Source: Acorus gramineus
Lineage: Eukaryota > Streptophyta > Magnoliopsida > Acorales > Acoraceae
DNA length: 64,000 nt
NCBI GenBank assembly: GCA_030737835.1
Contig: JAUJYN010000028.1
Coordinates: 2,170,001 to 2,234,000, forward strand
Direction: 5' to 3'
Under the pieces are notes generated by a model. The model worked only from the letters and a program-made list of their open reading frames with translations. It did no database searches and was not told the DNA's origin. Each line of letters starts with the position of its first letter. Within the stretch, counting starts at the first letter, position 1. Of this stretch, positions 22,631-33,039 are shown one piece after another. Made by a program: the position numbers and the translations under genes.

Positions 22631-25610
22631 TGTCACGCCCCAGGGTCGGCCGACCTCGGGACGCGGCAAGTGTATATATGATATCAGTAAACAGGAGTTC
22701 AATAACATACTCACACAACAGCTAAAAATGACTACACAGATAAAAGCAGGGCTGACATTATATATACACCAAATGCGGAAGCTAAAGACTGAATCTGTAA
22801 TCCAAAAACATATTACAGACTCGATACATAATCAACTGTCCTGTGAGAGCCAATATATACAAAGACATCCAAATAATACACAAACACGTGCCCAAGCACG
22901 GAATATAATACATACAAGCGAAAGGGATGCTGATAGCCTCTGATACTCGCGGGACGTGGCGCTACTCCGCTACTGATGAAGTCCCTCGGGGAGCTCCTCC
23001 TCCAGATCCGACTCAGATGACACTGGAGAAAAATATTATGCGAGGGGTGAGCCACACGCTCAGTGAACAGCACAACCCATGCATCACAGCTTATATTAAC
23101 CACAACTAGATATTATTAATCCACAATCACATTACTCAAGCCACAAAATGGCAACAACTCCGCAATCCAGTGGGTCGCTCCTGCCAACCCACTACACCCT
23201 CACCCTCACCTCTCAATGGGTGACCAAGGATATTGGGACAATTACACAAAACCAGCGGGTCGCTACCGCCACCCGCTACACCCTCACCCTCACCCTCACT
23301 TGGTGACCAAGGATATTGGGACTTACAATCCAGTGGGTCACCACATCGCCGGCCCACCATACCCTCACCCTCACCCTCAATAGGTGACCTAGGCTCTTGG
23401 GACTGACTAGGCTGTTGGTCACCCTTGGTCCACCGATAGTCTCTCCCCACTCCGTAGGTCGTTTGGCCACTCCCACATTCAGCACAGTCCTTCTACCAAA
23501 TCAGGAGGCGCCTACTGATGGGAGCCCCTGCACGGGACAACCTTTCCAACGCCGGGGTAGTCTCTACACGGATCCAACGAAGGGAACAGAACAGCCTATC
23601 CATCGCATATGATCCACTCGGATCCGCTGACAACACATCTCTACAACTCTAATGTCCTGAATTCCTCAGAATTCCTCCAGGGCGCATAACCAAGATGCGG
23701 GGAACATGCATTATAACAATAAGGAGGTTGGAATATTAACGGGGAAAGAATCCTTGGGAGGGCAACGTAAGGTCCCGATATAGGACATCCCGACAACCAA
23801 ACAAGGAACACGGAGTACCCTAGCCCGGGTCTCACCGCTGTCCTCGCGAGGCCCCTCCCCTATAATATTCACTAACACAGGCTAATAATCACATGCTCGC
23901 ATTTTATTTAAATAAATAAACTAAATGGGAACATGCATCGGTCGGGGCTTTCCTAGCATGGAAACATGATAACGGGGTGCATGGTTCTTATACGGGTCCT
24001 AAGGGTATAAGTCCCTAGCATACAAATCTAGGGTGGCATGCATACTACAGATTATCATGCTTTCATAGCTTTTCATATTAAACAGGTTAATATTTACTAT
24101 GGTGCCCCAGGGGAGGACGGTACACGCCCAAGTGCATGTAACGCCTCCCTACTGGGTTGGATCGTCCCACTCACCGGAGATCGGGGTCGTCGCGCGACCG
24201 TCCGTCAAGATCTGCAAGATACGGTAATCAACTTGGTGAGTAAAATACACAAATACACAAAAATACACTAAAATACCCAACACTCGGACAAGCGTACATA
24301 CGGCCTGTACGCACGCGAGTCCGAGCACCCCAACTCACTCCCAAAACCCCCGGGCAGCCGCACGCACGGCCACCCGCATCCGCACACACGAATGTGCACG
24401 CACGCACACACCCCGGCACCATCGGTGCACTGCCGCGCGCCTGCCCGCGCGCCCCGACGCACTGCCGCACGCACGCGCACCCTCGCGCGCGCACCGCGCG
24501 TCCAGCCCAGCGTGCCCCCGCGTTCACTGCACGCATGCCCCAGCACGCGCACGCACTGGTCCCCAGCTCCGCGCCCAGGCGCCCTGCCCCGCACCCAGGC
24601 ACAGTGCCGAGGTGCCCTGCCGCGCGCGCGCACGCCCACGCGCACTCCCGCGCACACCCCCGCTCGCGCCAGCACCAGTGCGCACCTGCGGGACCACTCC
24701 GCGCGCACCCTCGCACCCGTGCACGACTGCGCGCCCAACTGCGCCCGCCAGCGCCCAGCGCCCAGCACTCGTGCCCAGCGCCTAGCGCCCAGCTCCATCC
24801 GCGCGCACGTCCGCGCGCGCCCTGCCATCTGCTCCGCCTGTTGCACTGCCTGCCTGCCATCCTGCCCGGGACAGCCTGCCAGCCCACCCGAGACAGCCAA
24901 CCAGCACTACGACGGCCCCCAACCGCCTCCAACCGCCTCCAACCGCCACCAACAGCCCTCCGACGGCCACCCACCGCCGTCGACCACCACCCAACCCGAA
25001 ATCCACCCCCTTAACATACATCTATGCAAGGAAAGAGAGGAAAAAGGGCTTACCAAGGGGAGGAAGAGATGTCCGGTAGCTCTCCGCGCACCGAAACCTT
25101 TCCCCAAAGGCCTCCAACGCCCGGATCTCTCTCGGCCTTCGAAATGGCCCAAATCAGAGGAGAAAAGAGAGGGGATGGAGGGGCAAAACTCGCCGGAATT
25201 CGAATTTGAAAGCACCGGGGTGTAGATCGGGACCCGATCTACACTTCCTATGCTTTAGGTTTTAAGCTTTGAGGGCTCTAAGGGGCTCAAAAGCTTGAAA
25301 AATGGAGAAGGAGAGAGAGAGGGCTTTTTGGTAGGGATGATGAATAGTGCCAAGCTAAAATTAGATCTCACTTATATAGCAAGTCACTTAAAATACCCGG
25401 ATACGCCCCGGAACTGTGAAATTTCGTGAGAGGCCTAAAATGGCACCAGGACACCAAATATGCAGTTAGATTTCCAATCGGAGTCCTCTAACTCAGGACG
25501 ATAGCTAACAGTCCAAAAATTAGCGGTTCCGATCGAAAACCGAAAAAAATGAAAAACTGCCAGAACGCTCTAACGGTTACCAGCAGGCTAAAAGTGACAC
25601 ATATATAACA
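22631..25610 (-). mobile_element. LTR B5' (type 1)
   Basis: From TGTCACGCCCC to ATATATAACA. Candidate intron 1 is 24212-25053 (CpG tract about 24330-24830). Hairpin behind donor 2 at 24111-24149. TATA-like box at 25371-25379. Inverted repeat GTGTAGATCGGG/CCCGATCTACAC at about 25219-25244. Three CACCCTC repeat units at about 23150-23395. It adjoins fragment c of LTR C; no clear target duplication. Confidence 0.93.
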
Positions 25611-27126
25611 AATATCAAAGATCATTCATGTATAAGAAATCTAATTAAAAACCCAGTCTATAAGGATTCGCAAAACACATATATAAAACCAATTAAATCT
25701 TATTCAAAACTTCTCAAAAACTTAGATCTATTCATATTATAAAAATCAATATATAATATGTAAACAATACAAAACATTAGGAGATAGATCAAAAATCGTA
25801 TATAAGAATAATCCATTCGAAACCCTAGCTTATGGAAAATGGTAAAAATATCGATAAAATGTTAAAACATTTGGTACACTCAAGGATCTGAATATGCTTG
25901 ATAAAATCCTTTGAAAACCACAAGAGATAACATATTATTATACTTAGCATGATATTCTTCTATTCAAAACCCTAGATTTAAAAGGATTCATAAAACATAC
26001 ATAAGAAACCATTAATCCATATTCCAAAGATCCTTGCCAACTATAGATCTATTATATGCATAAACAACTAACATGGATCTATGACAAAATCTCAAAATAA
26101 TCATAAAAACATGAATAGGTTCGGATCTATGCATATAAGAGTTAAAACAAGACTTTAAACATTTATAACTTTGCTTTCTACCCTTAATAAACAACCCTAG
26201 ACATGATATATACATATCTCCTTCCTTTTGACATGAAATATTTGAAAATTACTTTGAAAACACCATGATTTCATGGCTATAACATAAGGGTCCGAAAATC
26301 ATATAAACTTCATCAAGATCTATAAAAACTCATGAAGAAGAACTCAAGAATTTAACAAATCCAAAAATACATGCGAAGCCTAATAGCATTATCTAAAACT
26401 TTGTAAAATATCACAAAACATTATGATTTCATAGCCATCTTATAAACCCGAAATCATACAAAAATATTCCAAAATCATGAAGAAAACCAAATCTTTTCAT
26501 TGAAAAATCTAAAAAACCGAAATACATATGAAGGGATTCCAAGAGGATCATTATCAATCAAAAGCACATTGAAAAATCAAGAAGGATACTTACCAAACAA
26601 CTCCCTTTTCGGATCCCTACACACACCCACCAAAATATGGAGAGAGGAAGAGAGTGACTTTAGGCTTTAGGGTTTGGATGGAAAAGGACAGAGAGGGGTA
26701 TATAATTACACTTATACACGTGAGGAAAGAAAATCCGACTGTATCCCAATCATATCAATCAATAATACACATTAAAACCTTCTAAAAACTGCAATATTCG
26801 AGTTTGAATATGTTTCCAGAACGACGGCTCTTGTTGGATCCGTCACAAATACTGACAGCTCCTCTTGGATCCGTCACAACACCGATGGCTCCCCCTTGAG
26901 CCGTCGCTATTTCCTCTGCCCGACCTCTCGGCACAGTTTGGCCCATAACTTGATTGATACTCATCTGATTCATGATACGTAGAAAGCATTGGGAAGCTAA
27001 CAGAATAACGATTCCAATCATACCTTAACTTTTAAAATTAGAGATATATTCATCCTCCAAAACCTTATAGGAATATGACCCAATGCACAAAATCAAGTAA
27101 CGTTTAGGAAAACTATAGTCGTTACA
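25611..27126 (-). mobile_element. Old LTR C, fragment c (sense 5' portion: U3, promoter, start of intron 1)
   Basis: Sense 5' end TGTAACGAC at 27126, directly after a PPT. In sense order it holds palindrome array 1 (26905-26823), a TATA-like run near 26700, a CT-rich leader, a donor TTTG|GTAAGTATCC (intron starts at 26593), then about 1 kb of AT-rich intron-like sequence without the CpG tract of the younger LTRs. No protein-coding content. Confidence 0.8.
26823..26905. repeat. Three 22-bp palindromes at a 30-31 bp period (array 1, U3 of LTR C)
   Basis: Units at 26823-26844, 26854-26875 and 26884-26905, with arms GACGGCTC and GATCCGTC/GAGCCGTC. Same unit length and near-same arms as array 2. 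It lies about 120-200 bp upstream (sense) of the TATA-like run, so it could be a transcription-factor array. This is inference from position only. Confidence 0.78.
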
Positions 27127-27447
27127 TACTACCCCCCTTAAAGGAATTTTGTCCTCAAAATTCAAGGGCGAACACAAAATAAAGGACATATGATATCCAT
27201 TGTCAACAAAACAATAATTCAAACAACGATAGTATGAACCGGCTCATGCGTCCGACTCATACCACCCAATGCACAACAAACAACGGTATAAGTAGCCAAC
27301 TTATACACCACAAACAAAAAACCAATATATAAGTCAAACCATCAATGCTCAACTTATATCAAGCAAACAATCATACAATGACATAACAACAAAATAATCA
27401 TATAAGTTTGGTCCATAATGCTTCCGTTGCGCCACTCTGATAGATAG
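27127..27447 (-). mobile_element. Collapsed interior of element C: PPT to PBS
   Basis: The complement of TTTAAGGGGGGTAGTA next to LTR C marks the PPT. About 270 bp further right, 27420-27441 on the minus strand reads like the PBS-proximal stretch TATCAGAGTGGCGCAACGGA. No gag or pol remains, so the interior is reduced to about 320 bp. The 22 bases at 27420-27441 resemble the 5' end of initiator tRNA as I recall it. Confidence 0.6.
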
Positions 27448-27630
27448 TGACCCAAACCACAAGTGGATTAATTTATATCACACAAACAAAGGCAACAAAA
27501 CATTTACAAATCACAACAATTACTATATAGGTTAAGCTCACCTACCCCCCACACTATAGGTGTTTTAACTTACATAGTACAAAAAAGAGCAACAATACAC
27601 ATAATTATACACAATCATTTGTATAAGTCA
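27448..27630 (-). mobile_element. Possible sense 3' end of the 5' LTR of element C
   Basis: AT-rich sequence following the degenerate PBS, up to the start of LTR N. Assigned only by position; I see no strong internal landmark. Confidence 0.35.
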
Positions 27631-28826
27631 TGCTATGCCTGTGTCATTTGGAGCCTTATTTTTCGATCGCTTTTAGCTACCTACAGGAGTTGGAGTGCTT
27701 TGATTGAAAATTTTGCTACATAATTTTTTCTCTTAGAAGTTATGCATTTCCAATTTGGTATTTGGATTTAATTTTGTTAATATCCAAGATGAAGAGGTTT
27801 AAATATGATTTTATCCTGAGATGCTCAGTTTTGAGTTAGATTTCATACAAAAGTGGAATTAGATCAACTGGATTCATGTAGTAAAAGTTATGGGTATTTT
27901 TCCAAGTATACCCCGGGGATGAGAAAATTCTGGCAGTAGCCCTGTTCAATATTTAGCGGGAGGGCTTATTTGATCTTGGCATAAACATGAAAGTGGTAAA
28001 TAATCTTCTTGGCTTTCCAAAGGATTTTGAGTTGTGCAATTCGGAGTTATATCGTGGAAGTTATGGCTGTTCTAGAGAAGCCCGTCCAGAATTTTTGGTA
28101 AGAGACGATTTGGTCTTGTCCCCCCCCCCCCCGCACCAACTCACTTTAATTCCATTTAAAGCCCCTTTTGTGTGGAAATCTCTCACTCTCTCTCTCTCTC
28201 TCCCAATCTGTTTTTTTTGTGTGTGTGTGTTGTTAATGGAGGAAAAGATGAAGAAGAAGCACAAGAAAGAGTGAGAAAGGGTGAGTATGTGTTGTTGTTT
28301 CTCTTCTCTCTATCCCCTTCTCATGCCCCTTTGCACCCCTGTTTTATGCCATGAAGGGCTTGAGGAGATGCTGATGAGGTGGTGGTAGTGGTGGTGGTGG
28401 TTGAGGTGGTCGTGGGTGTGTCGAGAACCCCGCATCTCCCCATTTCCCTCCCCCTGTTTTGGTAAGGCAGCACTCTGTATTTTAAAGATCTTAGTGAATC
28501 TAGTATTTAGAAGCACATTTTTAGGATTATGTCTTCATATGATATGATCAGCTATGTGTCTAGTTGTTATATATGAAATTTGGGGTCATTATGATATCTG
28601 TGGTGTAAGTTAAAACCTGTTTTGCATGGCCTGTCCAGATTCGTGTAGGAATTGACCTGCTTCTGGAAATAATTTATTTTGGGCTTGTAAAGGCCAAATT
28701 AGGTTCTACTGTCTTTATGGATTATGATCCCAGCATATCAGAGAATGTGGATGATTTATTTCTTAATTTTTGGAAGTGTATTGGGTGCTGTGGAGATCAA
28801 TTAGTAGGGCTGGTTGCAACAGGTTT
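27631..28826 (+). mobile_element. LTR N (type 2 U3), interrupted by element O
   Basis: Begins TGCTATGCCTGTGTCATTTGG, the type 2 start with one change, and follows the type 2 U3 for several hundred bases (CT microsatellite near 28183-28202, leader near 28240-28440). Splice-donor-like TTTTG|GTAAGG at 28462. What follows is AT-rich rather than CpG-rich. It stops at 28826 where LTR O begins. Its 3' part is not seen. Confidence 0.78.
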
Positions 28827-31800
28827 TGTTGTGCCTATGTCATTTGAAGCGCTCTGTTTGAAAATTTGGGTACATAATTTTTTTCCCTAGAAGTTATGTA
28901 TTCCCAATTTGGTATTTGGATTTGATTTTGTTAAAATCCAAGATGAAGAGGTTTAAATATGAGTTTACTATGAGATGTCCAGTTTTGAGTTAGCTTTCGT
29001 ACAGAAGTGGAATTAGATCAACTGGATTCTTATAGTAAAAGTTATGGGTATTTTTCCAAGTATACCCCGGGGAAGGAAATTCTGGCAGCAGCCCTGCTCT
29101 ATGTTTAGCTCTAATTTCAGAATAGCTGGAGGGATTATTTGATCTTGGCATGAACATGAAAGTTGTAGATAATCTTCTTAGCTTTCCATCAGCCTTGGAA
29201 TTGTACAATTCGGAGCTATATTGAGGAAGTTATGGCTGTTCCAGTGAAGCATGCGCAGAATTTCTAGTCAAAGGGCGACTTAGTCATTCCCCCTTTAGAT
29301 ATTTGTGATAAATATCTCTCTCTCTCTCTCTCTCCCCTCCCAAACCCCCACGTCAACCTCTGCTGGCCTCTCTTTTCTTTTTTTCAAAGCCCCCCAAGTG
29401 TTTGACAAAAGTCCTCAATGAGAGGAGGAGGTGGAGGAAGTGGTGGGGAAATCCTTGTGTAAGTGTTGTTGTTGTTGTTTGTCTCCCCTCTCTCAAGCTC
29501 CCTTGCATGATCTTTCCCCCCCCCCCACATTGATTGCAGCCATAGAGGGCTGAGGAGGCCGAGGAGGAGGTGGTGTTGATGGTGGTGGTTAAGGTGGTCG
29601 CGGGCGCGTCGAGGGCCCCCGAACCTCCCCCTTTTGTTCCCCCTCCAAGGTGAGCTCCTCCCCTTCTTTTCTTGATTTTCATGGCTTAAGGGGATGGTGG
29701 GGAGGTCATGCATGCTAGGTAGATGGGTTAGGGTGTGTGTGAGGGGTTGGGGAGGGTTAAAATGAGGTTAGGATGGGCTGGGCGTAGTCTGCGCACGTGC
29801 GTGCGCAGGCAGGCGCTGGCAGGCGCAGTCGAGCGCGCAGACGAGCGCGGGTGCGTGCGCGCGAGTGCACAGGTGCGCGCGGAGTGGTCGGGCGGGTGCG
29901 CGCAGGCGCTGCCACGAGCGGGGGTGCGCGCGGGAGTGCGCGCGCGTGCTGGGAACCAGTGCGCCCGCGGGCGTGCGAGCGCGTGCGTGCGCGTGCTGGG
30001 GCGTGCGCGGGGTGCTGCGCGGGGGTTGCAGTGCGCGCGGGCGCGCGCAGCAGCGCGTCTGGGCGCGCGGGCAGGCGCACGGTAGTGTGTCGATGGTGCT
30101 GGGATGCGTGCGTGCGTGCGCATTCGTGCGTGCGCGTGCGGTGGGCCATGCATGTGGCTGCCCGAGGGTTCGGGTAGATGTCGGGGCACTTGGACTCGCG
30201 TGCATACGTGCGTGCTCGCATCCGTGCGAGCCCGTATGCATGCTTGTCCGAGTATTGGGTATTTCTAATGATTTCTTTGTGTAAATTGTGTTGTTTCTCA
30301 CCAGTTGGATGCCCCTACCTTGCAGATCTCGTCGGATGGGATGCGCGAGGCCTCGGGTCGTAAGGTGAGTGGTTTGATTCCAATCCCCCCCCCCTCTCTA
30401 GGGATGCGCTCGACCCGCGTAGACGCGCGTCGCGCATCGATGGGGCCCCCTAACTAATATGTAGATGTTTTGCATGCTAGGGATATACATCCATGTATCG
30501 TGTATAGAGGCCCGTACATGCTTGGACACCATGTCCTGTACTTAAAAGCCTTGATCTATGCATGATGAATATGATGTATCCATGCCACCTTAGACTTTGT
30601 ATGCTAGGGATATGCACCCTTATATCATGTATAGCAGCCTATGCATGCCTAGACACCTTGCCTTGACCTATGCATGTTCCCATTTAGTTTAACTTATTTA
30701 GATCAAATGCGAGCATATGGTTATTAGCATGCCTTAGAGAATATTATAACCTCGTTGTTATAATATGTCTCCCCGCATCTTAGTTATGCGCCCTGGAGGA
30801 ATTCTTGTGAATTCATGGCATTAGTAGAGTTGCAATCGGTGTCGACGGATCCAAGAGGATCGTATCCGTGTGGGTAGGCTGTTTCTCTTCCCTTCGTTGG
30901 ATCCGTGTAGGGACTCCCCAGCGTTAGACAGGCTATCCTGACAGAGGGCCCCCATCTGTAGGTACCTCCGATGTGTTCGGACTGTGCTGATCGTGGGAGT
31001 AGACCAGGCGAGCTACGGAGTGGAGGAGAGGCTATCGGTGGACCAAGGGTGATTAACAGCCTAGTCAATCCCAAAAGACCCATGTCACCCCCTTGAGGGT
31101 GAGGGTGAGGGTGTGGTGGGTCGGCGATGTAACGACCCACTGGATTGTGTAGTTACTCCTGTGTAGGGACTGTGATTATTTTAGGGATTATATGTGTTGC
31201 GTTGCATAGTTTGTGCCATTCACTGGGTGTGTGGCACACCCCTCGCATATTCTTCTCCTCCAGAGTGGTAGTTGTTTCCATGGGGTTCGCTTTGCGAACA
31301 TGGAATGTTCACTCCCAAGGTTGTTCGAGTTGAAGAGGCCGGGTTGTAGCTGTCCTGACAGAGGGCTCCCATCCGTAGGTACCACCGATGCAGTCAGAGG
31401 GGTACTGATCGTGGGAGTATACGGTAGAGGCCACCCGGAAGAGGGCTAGCGAATGATATCGCGAGCGTGGAATCGTTCTCCCCTTCGTTGGATCCGTGTA
31501 GTGACATCCCCGGCGTTAGACAGGCTATCCTGACAGAGGGCTCCCATCTGTAGGTACCTCCGATGTGTTCGGACTGTGCTGATCGTGGGAGTATACCAGG
31601 TAAGCTACGGAGCGGGGAGAGGCTACCGGTGGACCAGGGGCGTAGAGCAGTCTAAGTCTCTCCCAAAGTCCCAAGATGTCTCCTTTTAGGAGTGAGGGTG
31701 TGGATGAGGCGAAGACGCGTCGCCTCGTGACCCATTCGTTGTTCGACCGTTCCCATAGATGTTGGGTCCGGTCTCGTGACGGATGTTGAAGGGCATCGAT

Positions 31801-32467
31801 GGGCGATTATCTAGATGTAGATGATCCAGTAGTGTTCAGTAGACCAGTAAATCTGGGTCTCTTCGACTGACGGTATGGTCTCTCCCCATAAGTCCCAAAA
31901 GACTCCCTCCGGGAGTGAGGGTGGGGGTGAGGTTGGTTGCGCCGTCGCGTGACCCTGTTATCCATTGGGTTTCTACCCATGTTTTCCTTGAAAGGAAACT
32001 GATTATGTATTGAACTGTAGAATGGTGATTGGTTTCCAGCCACTCACTGAGGTTGTAGCTCACCCCTCGCATACTGTTTCTTTTCAGGGGCAGTGTTGGG
32101 CGTGGAGCTGGAGCTTTCCTGTGGCGTGGTCTTATGGGCGTGGACCGTTCTGCAGGCGGGTGGCGAGTGCGAGGCTGTCAGCATTCCTAGAGTCATTTAT
32201 GCTTTGTAAATCGTGCATGTGGCATAGGTTGTATTTTCTTTGGTCTAGACTTGGCTTCCACAGGACATTGATTGTGTATTCGGGTCTGTAATAATGTTTT
32301 TGATTTACAGACATTGTTATATATTATGCTTCCGCTTTTCAGTCAGTTATCATTATCTTGCTTTGCCGCCTTGTGTATTGTTGTTGGTGTCCTTATTGAC
32401 CTCAGGTATTGATAGCTGATATTATATTTTATTATTGCCACGTCTCGGGGACGCCTGGGGCGTGACA
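28827..32467 (+). mobile_element. LTR O (5' LTR of element O, type 2)
   Basis: Begins TGTTGTGCCTATGTC and ends GGGGCGTGACA seven bases before a PBS. 3641 bp. Candidate intron 1 is 29650-30325 (AAG|GTGAGC to TTGCAG; CpG tract about 29780-30190). A 39-nt mini-exon follows, then donor GTGAGTGG. GATGCG...CGCATC hairpin at 30403-30438. It contains two copies of the CACCCCTCGCA acceptor region (31261-31263 and 32085-32087), so about 0.8 kb is an internal insertion or duplication. Confidence 0.88.
30403..30438 (+). promoter_or_regulatory. GC-rich hairpin behind second donor (LTR O)
   Basis: GATGCGC pairs with GCGCATC, with an inner GC-rich stem. It occupies the place where type 1 LTRs have a different stem. 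Counterparts: 42368-42403 (K), 48684-48719 (E5'), 55005-55040 (E3'), 57920-57955 (F). Confidence 0.65.
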
Positions 32468-33039
32468 ATAAAGATGGTATCAGAGCCTGGTCCTGTCAGA
32501 GCCTAAGTCTAGTCGTATAGGTGATGAGTCGTAGGATTGTCATCCGAGTCCTCTTGTGTTAGAGGTTATCTTAGGTTGCTGACATGCCTCCTCGCATCCG
32601 TTGACGTGGACGTGACCCCCTGGACCAACCCTTAAGTTGTCGACTGGGTCGACTGGTTAGGGTCAGTTGTTAGATCTCTTGTGCGGGATTAAGGTTTGGG
32701 TAGGAGATTTATGCCCAGTAGTGTGATAGTGATAAATTGGTTGCAATTTCTAAGGTATGGATTGCGTCTCGATAATGGAGCTCTTTCCCGTGTATCGGTA
32801 TCGCTGGTAACCATGGAGTTCGCGTGCGGCGCCTGTGTAAAGTGTCGAGGATGTGGCGTATTGCTCATTAAGGGATGATGTCTTCTTCTAGCCTTCCTAC
32901 TCAGGATTAAGGGGCCTTGCAGGGTCAGCGTTGAGACCCGGGCTAGGGTACTCCGTGTTCCTTGTTTGGTTGTCGGGATATCCTATATCGGGACCTCATG
33001 GTACCCTGCCAAGGTTTCTTTTCCCAGTCAAGGACTACC
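32468..33039 (+). pseudogene. Element O interior: PBS and dead gag start
   Basis: PBS TGGTATCAGAGC at 32475-32486. The leader resembles that of I and G. The ORF starting at 32584 (ATG CCT CCT CGC) stops at its seventh codon (TGA). The rest is degenerate and then becomes the 130-bp LTR module (about 32900-33030). The same start, the same stop and the same following sequence occur in element E (50941 onward). Element I interrupts it at 33040. Confidence 0.83.

Larger units (their letters stand above)
16711..25610 (-). mobile_element. Element B: non-autonomous gag-only (TR-GAG-like) chromovirus derivative
   Basis: Two type 1 LTRs (16711-19698 and 22631-25610) around a 2.9-kb interior. In sense order: PBS, a complete gag ORF, about 0.8 kb of LTR-derived spacer, an RT/RNase H fragment, a chromodomain fragment, PPT. 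The protease active site, most of RT and nearly all of integrase are absent. The same gag-spacer-RT order recurs in elements I and G. LTR B3' lacks its last 45 or so sense bases, where it meets element A. Movement would require Pol supplied by another element such as A. Confidence 0.9.

Noticed and set aside
28119..28132. Cytosine run as a PPT complement
   Set aside because: It lies within the leader of LTR N, not next to an LTR boundary.
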